The translations under genes and the position numbers were made by a program. The notes beneath the pieces were generated by a model. That model did not search any database and was not told where the DNA came from. It saw only the letters and a program-made list of their open reading frames with translations. DNA of 12,992 nucleotides from Pseudomonadota bacterium (GTDB taxonomy: Bacteria; Pseudomonadota; Alphaproteobacteria; Acetobacterales; Acetobacteraceae). Below are positions 6,995-12,383 of the stretch, piece after piece. Position 1 is the stretch's first letter. Every line of letters starts with the position of its first letter. The stretch lies in assembly GCA_021815835.1 (NCBI GenBank), contig JAKAZN010000009.1, positions 1 through 12,992 on the forward strand. The letters are read 5' to 3'.

Positions 6995-7812
6995 CCCTTG
7001 ACGCCCCCCGCCATCAGCCCGCCCACGAACCAGCGTTGCAGGCAGGCATAGAGGATCATCGGCACGACGGCGATCAGGGTCAGGATCGCGAACAGCTTGC
7101 CAGGATCTGTCATGTACGGCCCCTGGTAATAGAGCGGCGCCAACGGCAGGGTCTTCATCGCATTGCGCGTCATGATGACCAGGGCCAGGAAGAACTCGTT
7201 CCAGGCGAACAGGAACTCCCAGATCGCCACCACGATCAGCGCCGGGCGGATCAGCGGCACGACGATGCGCCACAGCACCGTCAGGCTGGACGCGCCGTCC
7301 AGGGTCGCGGCCTCCTCCAGCTCGTCCGGGATCGCCGCCATCGCCTCGTTGACGATGACGGTGGCGAACGGGATGCCGAGCGCGGCGTTCGGCCCGATCA
7401 GTCCGAAATAGCTGTTGGTCAGGCCGAGATTCTTGAGCAGCACGGTGATCGGGATCAGCAGCGAGGCGAGCGGCAGCAGCAGCGCCGACAGCACCAGCAG
7501 CAGGATCGCCCGCCCGAACCGGATCTTGAGCCGCGCGATGGCGAACGAAAGCGTGACCGCAGCGAACAGGGTCAGCGCCACGCTGCCCGCCGCGATCGCC
7601 ACGCTGTTGGCGAAGAACCGTCCGAGATGGCCCGAATGCAGCACGACCACGTAGTTCGCCAGGGTCGGGCGCGCCGCGATCAGCACGGGATCAAAACTGT
7701 CGGCGGGGGTACGAAACGAGATATCGACCATGTAGATCGTCGGCACCAGGCTCAGCGCCGTCGCCGCGATCAGGATCATCAGCGCGATCCGCTGCATCGC
7801 CCGCGGCGTCAT
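6991..7812 (-). CDS. Carbohydrate ABC transporter permease 2 (MalG-like)
   Basis: A 273-residue inner-membrane subunit of a CUT1-type sugar importer with about six membrane segments; the first is LMILIAATALSLVPTIYMV near residue 11. The periplasmic segment starts FRTPADSF and a segment resembling 'NYVVVL' follows, as in MalG relatives. The cytoplasmic EAA loop that contacts the ATPase is ELEEAATLDGASSLTVLWRIVVPLIRPAL. The C-terminus ends QRWFVGGLMAGGVKG, the hallmark 'GL..GavKG' ending of MalG-type permeases. The ATG at 7812 overlaps the stop of permease 1 (7809-7812, ATGA) and its own stop overlaps the SDR start, so the three genes are translationally coupled. The open frame continues to 8208 but overlaps permease 1 and is not coding there. 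Confidence 0.94.
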   Translation of the reverse strand: MTPRAMQRIALMILIAATALSLVPTIYMVDISFRTPADSFDPVLIAARPTLANYVVVLHSGHLGRFFANSVAIAAGSVALTLFAAVTLSFAIARLKIRFGRAILLLVLSALLLPLASLLIPITVLLKNLGLTNSYFGLIGPNAALGIPFATVIVNEAMAAIPDELEEAATLDGASSLTVLWRIVVPLIRPALIVVAIWEFLFAWNEFFLALVIMTRNAMKTLPLAPLYYQGPYMTDPGKLFAILTLIAVVPMILYACLQRWFVGGLMAGGVKG

Positions 7813-8753
7813 GGCCGCGCGCTCTTCGCCGCCAGCGACAGGCCGCCGCCCGCCAGGCGGTATTCCACCGCAACGAGCGCCAGCGCCAGCAGGAACAGCA
7901 CCACGGCGACCGCCGAGGCGTAGTGCATCTGGTCCTGCACGAACCCGGTCTGGAAGATGTAGGTGGCGAGCGTCTGCGAGGAATCCGCCGGCCCGCCCTC
8001 GGTCATCAGGTAGATCAACGGGAATTGCTGCAACGCCTGGATGGTACCCAGCACCACGAGCGACGTGGTGGTGCCGCGACACAGTGGCCAGAGGATATGG
8101 CGCACCCGGTTCCAGCCGCGCGCGCCGTCGATCTCGGCCGCGTCCAGATGCTCGCGGTCGATCGCGCTCAGGCCGACGCAATACATCAGCACGAAGAACC
8201 CCGACCATTGCCAGACATTGACCGCGATGATGGCGAGGCTCGCGGTGGCCGGCGCGCCGAGCAGCGCGGGGAACGCGCTCGCGAGCCCCAGCGCGCGGAA
8301 CAGCCCATACAGCAGCCCATAATCGGAGGCGTAGAAGGTATTGAACACCAGCGCGATCACGGACGGCGTGACGACCATCGGCAGGAACAGCAGGGTGCGA
8401 AACACCGCCCGTCCGCGCGGCAGATGAAGCTCGATCAGGATCGCCAGCGCGAAGCCGATGGCGATCTCGAAGGCCAGCGAGACCACCACCCAGAGCAGCG
8501 AATTACGAATGGCGGTGCCGAACACCGGGTCCGCCGCCGCCATCGTGTAATTGCCGAGGCCCCAGCGATGATGCGGGCCGATCAGGCTGGAGACAAGATT
8601 GGCCGCGATCGGCTCGGCGATGAAGACGGCGAACAGCGCGGCGGCGGGGAGGACGTAGAGCGCCGCCTCCCACCGCCCGGCACCCAGGATTGCCCCGCGC
8701 CGGCGCGCGCCGGCGCGGGGCAATCCTGGGTGCCGGGGCGCGCCCGCCGCCAT
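7809..8753 (-). CDS. Sugar ABC transporter permease 1 (MalF/UgpA-like)
   Basis: A 314-residue inner-membrane permease. The first membrane segment begins near residue 31 (AALYVLPAAALFAVFIAEPI); later hydrophobic blocks include SLLWVVVSLAFEIAIGFALA, LLFLPMVVTPSVIALVF and ASAVAVVLFLLALALVAVEY. The EAA loop is DREHLDAAEIDGARGWNRVRHILWPL. ATG 8753 is chosen because AAGG lies about 8 bp upstream and no ATG, GTG or TTG occurs in frame between the palindrome and membrane segment 1. As a result residues 6-26 (Pro-, Gly-, Arg-rich) are encoded by the 62-bp palindrome at 8676-8737, an odd N-terminus for this family. It starts 19 bp after the binding-protein gene. The main body is confident; the first about 26 residues are not. 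Confidence 0.9.
   Translation of the reverse strand: MAAGAPRHPGLPRAGARRRGAILGAGRWEAALYVLPAAALFAVFIAEPIAANLVSSLIGPHHRWGLGNYTMAAADPVFGTAIRNSLLWVVVSLAFEIAIGFALAILIELHLPRGRAVFRTLLFLPMVVTPSVIALVFNTFYASDYGLLYGLFRALGLASAFPALLGAPATASLAIIAVNVWQWSGFFVLMYCVGLSAIDREHLDAAEIDGARGWNRVRHILWPLCRGTTTSLVVLGTIQALQQFPLIYLMTEGGPADSSQTLATYIFQTGFVQDQMHYASAVAVVLFLLALALVAVEYRLAGGGLSLAAKSARP
8676..8737. repeat. Perfect 62-bp spacerless palindrome
   Basis: Positions 8676-8706 are the exact reverse complement of 8707-8737: 31-bp arms, no spacer, no mismatch. Pairing fails at 8675/8738. The outer arm reads CCCGGCACCCAGGATTGCCC and the centre is an alternating CG-rich tract. It lies in the 5' coding end of permease 1, just after the binding-protein gene. 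In RNA either strand would fold into a hairpin of nearly 30 bp. No second copy is present in the window. Confidence 0.97.
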
Positions 8754-8757
8754 CCCG

Positions 8758-8787
8758 CTTGCCTTGCGCCCCCTACTTGCCTTGCGC
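8758..8787. repeat. 12-bp direct repeat at binding-protein/permease junction
   Basis: CTTGCCTTGCGC occurs exactly at 8758-8769 and 8776-8787, an 18-bp period. On the minus strand the first-transcribed copy encodes the binding protein's last residues (AQGK before TAG), and the second supplies the AAGG that acts as ribosome site for permease 1. It looks like a local duplication. Confidence 0.85.
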
Positions 8788-10098
8788 TTCCGCGACCGCC
8801 TGCACCGCCGCCATCGCCGCCGCCGGCGTCTTGGTGCCGGCGCCGATCGCTTGCAGGTTGGACACCAGCGCCTGGTAGATCACCGGGTTGCCGATCTGGT
8901 GCGGGTGGGCGTGGGCGAGCTCGGCGATGTAGCTGTCATAGAGGCGCCGCACCGCCGGCGGCATCGTGCCCTGCGGGCGCATGCCCCCGAAGGCCGGCAG
9001 GTCATTGAGCTGGTTCAGCGCCACCTGCTCGCCGCCGCCGCTGATGAGCTCCTTGAGCACGATCGCCGCCGCCCGCGCCTCGGCCGGCGATTTCGCCGCC
9101 GTCTTGGTCACGCCCCAGCCCACATCCACCCCGCCGAGCGGCGCGCTGGCCGCTCCGCCCGCCTTCAGTGCGGGGAAGAAGAACTTGTCATAGCCGGACA
9201 TCGTCTGCAGCTTGGCATCGGTGGAGAGATGCGTCTCCTGCAACCACCACGAGCCGAGCGAGATCATCCCCACCCGTCCGACGGCAAACAGATTGGCCCC
9301 GGTCGGGTATTGCAGCGCGGCGAGCGCCCCGTCCTGCACCACCTTGCGGGTAAACAATTCGCCCCAGACCGTTGCCGCGGCGATCATGCCGGGCCGGGTC
9401 CAGACCGGCTTGCCGATTTCGGCCGCGAGCAGGTCCTTGAGGTCGGTCTGCGCGGCGATCTGCATATAGACCCAGTTGTCGAACACGCCGGTGGCGCCGC
9501 CCTGGTACATGCCGATGAAGCCCGCCTTGCGCAGCTTCGCCGCGTCCGCGACCAGTTCGTCGAAGGTCGCGGGCGGTTTGGCAATGCCCGCCGCGTGGAA
9601 CGCCGCGCGATCGAGCCAGAGGTTCAGCACCTCGGCTTCCATCGGCAGCATGTAGAACTTGATGTCGCCGGCGGGGTTGCCGAGCCGTGCCTGGGCCAGC
9701 AGCGCCGGGGCGAAATGCCGCTCCCACCCGGCACCCCAGGCGGCCTTCGCCATCGCATCCAGCGCCAGCAGATGTGGACGGTATTGCTGGGTGTAGTTGC
9801 CCGGCGTGAGACCGATGATATCGGGCAGGGTGCCGGACGCGGCGGCGGCCTTGAGGGCGGTGAAATACGCCGTATGCGGCTGGATGGTGGCGCGAATCCG
9901 GATATCCGGATGCGCCTTCTCGATCGCCGCGACCATCGCCGCCATGGTGGGCGCGACCGGGCTCCAGGACCAGAGCGTGACGGTGACGGGTTCCGCGGCG
10001 CGGGCGGGGCCGGACAGCGCCGGCACGGCGAGGCCGAGCAGCACGGCGAGGCCGGTTGCGGCGCGGCGAAGCGCCGCGCGGGGACGATGCGTGAGCAT
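8773..10098 (-). CDS. Extracellular solute-binding protein, family 1 (sugar ABC importer)
   Basis: A 441-residue periplasmic substrate-binding protein of the MalE/UgpB kind. A Sec signal peptide is clear: basic n-region MLTHRPRAALRRA, hydrophobic core TGLAVLLGLAVPALSG, cleavage near ARA-AEP (about residue 34). The mature start VTVTLWSW, then DIRIRATIQP...YFTALKAAAASGTLPDII and NLWLDRAAFHAAGIAKPPATFDELVADAAKLRKAG, are typical of family 1 sugar-binding proteins. The start at ATG 10098 is preferred because it gives a normal signal peptide; AAGGAGG (10111-10117 on the opposite strand) lies 12 bp upstream, a rather long spacing. The upstream in-frame codons to 10146 are an extension without signal character. 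First gene of the operon, divergent from iclR. The sugar bound cannot be named from sequence. Confidence 0.92.
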   Translation of the reverse strand: MLTHRPRAALRRAATGLAVLLGLAVPALSGPARAAEPVTVTLWSWSPVAPTMAAMVAAIEKAHPDIRIRATIQPHTAYFTALKAAAASGTLPDIIGLTPGNYTQQYRPHLLALDAMAKAAWGAGWERHFAPALLAQARLGNPAGDIKFYMLPMEAEVLNLWLDRAAFHAAGIAKPPATFDELVADAAKLRKAGFIGMYQGGATGVFDNWVYMQIAAQTDLKDLLAAEIGKPVWTRPGMIAAATVWGELFTRKVVQDGALAALQYPTGANLFAVGRVGMISLGSWWLQETHLSTDAKLQTMSGYDKFFFPALKAGGAASAPLGGVDVGWGVTKTAAKSPAEARAAAIVLKELISGGGEQVALNQLNDLPAFGGMRPQGTMPPAVRRLYDSYIAELAHAHPHQIGNPVIYQALVSNLQAIGAGTKTPAAAMAAVQAVAEAQGK

Positions 10099-10110
10099 GA
10101 CGGACGGAAT

Positions 10111-10117
10111 CCTCCTT
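10111..10117 (-). promoter_or_regulatory. Ribosome binding site of the solute-binding protein
   Basis: The minus strand reads AAGGAGG here, a perfect Shine-Dalgarno match, 12 nt before the ATG at 10098. It supports 10098 over the 16-codon longer reading from 10146, which would place this site inside the gene. Confidence 0.65.
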
Positions 10118-10147
10118 CCCGAAGCGATGGCAGGGCCTGGTCTCACC

Positions 10148-10177
10148 CTGTTCCAGGTCTGGCTGTTCCAGGTCTGG
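10148..10177. repeat. Perfect tandem 15-bp repeat in divergent control region
   Basis: CTGTTCCAGGTCTGG occurs twice back to back (10148-10162, 10163-10177). Each unit carries TGTTCCA, the same half-site found in the 15-bp palindrome at 10214-10228. The repeats lie between the binding-protein start and the palindrome, so they are plausible extra binding sites for the IclR-type regulator. Confidence 0.8.
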
Positions 10178-10188
10178 CCCGGACGCGG

Positions 10189-10205
10189 TTCCGCTTGACA
10201 CGGAA
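10189..10205 (+). promoter_or_regulatory. -35-like TTGACA framed by an inverted repeat
   Basis: TTGACA (10195-10200) lies between TTCCG (10189-10193) and CGGAA (10201-10205), an inverted repeat with a 7-bp spacer. The hexamer could be the -35 box of the iclR promoter, but no good -10 hexamer stands 16-18 bp downstream. The inverted repeat may be another regulator site. Confidence 0.3.
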
Positions 10206-10213
10206 ACCATTAC

Positions 10214-10228
10214 TGGAACAGTGTTCCA
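10214..10228. promoter_or_regulatory. IclR-type operator palindrome
   Basis: TGGAACAGTGTTCCA is a perfect 7+1+7 palindrome ending 5 bp before the iclR ATG. Its outer bases and spacing (TGGAA-N5-TTCCA) agree with the published E. coli IclR consensus as I recall it. The position suggests autorepression of iclR and control of the divergent transporter operon. Confidence 0.72.
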
Positions 10229-10233
10229 CTCCC

Positions 10234-11079
10234 ATGCACGTTGTCAAGGGTCTGCTTTCCCGCTGCGTCGCCGTGATCGAGCTGATGGCCGCCGGCACCG
10301 CGCCGCTGCGCCTGTCGGAGATCGCGCAGGCGCTCGACCTGCCGAAAAGCGCCACCCACCGGCTGCTGCGGGAGCTGGTCGCGCTCGGCTGGGTGACGCA
10401 GGAGGCGGCGGAGGGACGCTACCGGCTGTCGCTGCGCTTCGCGCTGCTGGGCAGCCGCGGCCTGTCGGCCACAGGGCTGCCGGATCTGGCCCGTCCGTTG
10501 TTGCGCGCGCTGGCAGATTCCACCCGCGAACTGGTGCGCATGACGCTTGCCAGCGGAGAGGGTCTGTCCTGGATCGCTGCCGCCCAGGGCGCGCCGCCCG
10601 GTCTCATGTACCAGCCGGCGATGGACGGGACGCTGGTGCTACACGCCACCGCCAACGGCAAGGCCTATCTCGCCGCCCTGCCGCCGGAGCCGGCGCTGCG
10701 GCTTGCTCGCCGGGGCGGGCTGGGCAAGATCCGGCCCACGCCGGCCACCCTGCACCAGGAGCGGGCGCTGCTGGCCGAGCTCGAACGGGTGCGCCGCGCC
10801 GGTTACGCGGTGGCGGCGGAGGAGGCGGAGCCGGGCGTGACCGCGGTCGCGGTCGCGATCGTGCCGCCCGGGACCGGGCCGGTCGGCTCCGTCTCGGTCG
10901 CCGGGCCGTCCCTGCGGCTGCCGTCGGCGCGGATCCCAGCCCTCGCGGCGCTGCTGACCGAGACCGCCGCGGCGCTGGCGGCCGGCTGGCCGATCGGGCC
11001 GCTGGCCGCCGCCCCGCCGCCTGGGCTGCTGCGGTTTTCACAAAACCGTCAAACGCGGGGCGACGCGGGCCGCCTATAG
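10234..11079 (+). CDS. IclR-family transcriptional regulator
   Basis: A 281-residue regulator. The N-terminal winged HTH (residues 1-70: GLLSRCVAVIELMAA...LRLSEIAQALDLPKSATHRLLRELVALGWV) is followed by a C-terminal effector-binding domain with TLVLHATANGKAYLAALP, a pattern typical of the IclR ligand domain, and GYAVAAEEAEPGVTAVAVAI near the end. The ATG at 10234 lies just after a palindromic operator and gives the normal IclR opening; the reading frame is open far upstream through the antisense of the transporter genes, but that part is not coding. Divergent orientation indicates control of the importer/SDR operon; the effector is probably the transported sugar or a breakdown product (inference). 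The stop codon falls in the loop of a hairpin. The last about 25 residues (APPPGLLRF...) are low-complexity and specific to this gene. Confidence 0.92.
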   Translation: MHVVKGLLSRCVAVIELMAAGTAPLRLSEIAQALDLPKSATHRLLRELVALGWVTQEAAEGRYRLSLRFALLGSRGLSATGLPDLARPLLRALADSTRELVRMTLASGEGLSWIAAAQGAPPGLMYQPAMDGTLVLHATANGKAYLAALPPEPALRLARRGGLGKIRPTPATLHQERALLAELERVRRAGYAVAAEEAEPGVTAVAVAIVPPGTGPVGSVSVAGPSLRLPSARIPALAALLTETAAALAAGWPIGPLAAAPPPGLLRFSQNRQTRGDAGRL

Positions 11080-11108
11080 GGCGGCCCGTCACGACCGACC
11101 GGGCCGCC
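11066..11108 (+). other. Mutually exclusive hairpins between iclR and pstS
   Basis: Three 9-nt segments are present: CGGGCCGCC (11066-11074), GGCGGCCCG (11080-11088) and CGGGCCGCC (11100-11108). The middle one pairs perfectly with either neighbour, giving loops of 5 or 11 nt. The iclR stop codon (11077-11079) is in the first loop. There is no U-tract, so it is not a standard intrinsic terminator. It may be an attenuator-like switch or simply GC-rich spacer. Confidence 0.5.
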
Positions 11109-11141
11109 GGACTCGCCGGCACCGGCGCCTTCCATGCATAA

Positions 11142-11149
11142 AGAGAGGA
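11142..11149 (+). promoter_or_regulatory. Ribosome binding site of pstS
   Basis: AGAGAGGA ends 5 bp before the ATG at 11155, a good purine-rich site. It overlaps codons 3-6 of the alternative start at 11134, so 11155 is preferred. Confidence 0.7.
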
Positions 11150-11154
11150 TTCCG

Positions 11155-12255
11155 ATGTCACGTCGCACCGAAGCCGGCCGTGGGCCTGGCCGTCGTCATC
11201 TGCTCGCGGGCGCCGGCGCGCTCGCCGCGCTGGCGGGCCTCGCCGCTTTTGCCGCCGCGCCCGTGCAGGCCGCCACCACCAACATCGTGGAGACAGGGTC
11301 GAGCCTGCTCTACCCGCTGTTCAACCTCTGGGTGCCCGGCTACACCAAGGCCAATCCCGGCGTGCGGATCACCACCAAGAGCACGGGCAGCGGGACGGGC
11401 ATCTCGGAAGCCATCTCCGGCGTCGCGCAGATCGGCGCCTCCGACGCCTATCTGTCCGACGCGCTGATGAAGCAGCACCCGGGCATGCTGAACATCCCGC
11501 TGGCAATCTCCAGCCAGATGATCAACTTCAACCTGCCGGGGCTGAACGGTCAGCACCTGAAATTCTCCGGCCCGGTCCTGGCCGGGATCTACAGCGGCAA
11601 GATCACCAAGTGGAACGACCCGGCGATCGCCAAGCTCAATCCGGGCGTGAAGCTGCCGGACCACGCGATCATCACCGTGCACCGCACCGATGGCAGCGGC
11701 GATACCTTCATCTTCAGCCAGTACCTGTCCTTCTCCACCCCGGCGTGGTCGAATTCGACAGGGTTCGGCACCACGGTCAGCTGGCCGGCCGCACCCGGCG
11801 CGATCGGCGCCGAGGGCAATCCCGGAATGGTCAACGCGCTCAAGACCAACCCGTATTCGATCGCCTATATCGGCGTGAGCTTCAAGCAGGCGATCGACGA
11901 GAGCAAGCTGGGCGAGGCGCTGCTCGAGAACAAGGCCGGCAAGTTCGTGCTGCCGACGGTGGCCAACGTGCAGGCCGCCGCCAACGCCACCTCCGCGCAT
12001 ACGCCGAAGGACGAGCGGATCAGCCTGATCTTCGCCCCCGGCGCCTCTTCCTACCCGATCATCAACTACGAATATGCGATCGTGAACGCCAAGCAGCCGA
12101 ACGCCGCCATGGCGGGCGAGCTGCGGAAGTTCTTCACCTGGGCGATCTCGCCCAAGGGCGGCAACGCACCGCATTTCTTGGCGGCGGTCAGCTTCGTGCC
12201 GCTGCCGGCCAGCGTGGTGAAGCTCAGCGCCGCGCAGATCGCCGCGATCAAGTGA
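11155..12255 (+). CDS. pstS: Phosphate ABC transporter substrate-binding protein PstS
   Basis: A 366-residue periplasmic phosphate-binding protein of the high-affinity Pst system. A twin-arginine motif (GRRHLLAG, R13-R14) precedes a hydrophobic core, with cleavage near VQA-ATT (about residue 39), so Tat export is likely. Phosphate-site motifs are visible: TGSSLLYPLF (48-56), STGSGTGI (76-83), ASDAYLSD (D97) and RTDGSGDTF (R177-D179, S181). SGKITKWNDPAIAKLNPG and SYPIINYEYAI are also PstS hallmarks. Start 11155 has a good ribosome site; ATG 11134 would add seven residues. It lies 75 bp after iclR on the same strand. I see no convincing Pho box in that short gap, so transcription may start inside iclR or read through from it. 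It is followed by a terminator-like hairpin and pstC. Confidence 0.95.
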   Translation: MSRRTEAGRGPGRRHLLAGAGALAALAGLAAFAAAPVQAATTNIVETGSSLLYPLFNLWVPGYTKANPGVRITTKSTGSGTGISEAISGVAQIGASDAYLSDALMKQHPGMLNIPLAISSQMINFNLPGLNGQHLKFSGPVLAGIYSGKITKWNDPAIAKLNPGVKLPDHAIITVHRTDGSGDTFIFSQYLSFSTPAWSNSTGFGTTVSWPAAPGAIGAEGNPGMVNALKTNPYSIAYIGVSFKQAIDESKLGEALLENKAGKFVLPTVANVQAAANATSAHTPKDERISLIFAPGASSYPIINYEYAIVNAKQPNAAMAGELRKFFTWAISPKGGNAPHFLAAVSFVPLPASVVKLSAAQIAAIK

Positions 12256-12281
12256 TCGCCTGACGCCGAGCCTGGACGACG

Positions 12282-12322
12282 CGGCGCCGGCGGGTCACCC
12301 TGCCGGCGCCGTTCGGCTTTTT
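12282..12322 (+). terminator. Rho-independent terminator/attenuator between pstS and pstC
   Basis: CGGCGCCGGC (12282-12291) pairs exactly with GCCGGCGCCG (12302-12311); inner GGG/CCT adds three more pairs around a 4-nt TCAC loop. A TTTTT run (12318-12322) follows after 6 nt. Such hairpins after a binding-protein gene often make it more abundant than the membrane subunits. The U-run is a little distant, so partial termination is likely. Confidence 0.72.
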
Positions 12323-12340
12323 GGCCCGGGGGACGCCGAT

Positions 12341-12374
12341 GCCCCTGACGATAATGGGCCCCTGACGATAATGG
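12341..12374 (+). repeat. Perfect 17-bp tandem duplication upstream of pstC
   Basis: GCCCCTGACGATAATGG is present at 12341-12357 and again at 12358-12374 without spacer or mismatch. The second copy ends 9 bp before the pstC ATG and supplies its only ribosome-site-like GG. The unit does not resemble the E. coli Pho box (CTGTCATA repeats with 11-bp period), though it shares CTGA-CAT-like character only weakly. Confidence 0.9.
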
Positions 12375-12383
12375 AATGATACG

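Noticed and set aside
8764..10233. A long plus-strand open frame running in phase into the iclR gene, which would make a 771-residue fusion.
   Set aside because: The upstream 490 codons are antisense to the solute-binding protein and low in complexity; IclR similarity begins exactly at ATG 10234, next to its operator.
11115..11128. CGCCGG-CA-CCGGCG palindrome before pstS as an operator.
   Set aside because: It is short and made only of G/C dinucleotides that recur throughout the window; no regulator consensus fits.
11158..12174. A minus-strand frame of 338 codons opposite pstS, and a similar one at 12066-12809 opposite pstS/pstC.
   Set aside because: They are antisense shadows of clear PstS and PstC coding sequence, rich in Arg/Gly/His, with no recognisable domain.
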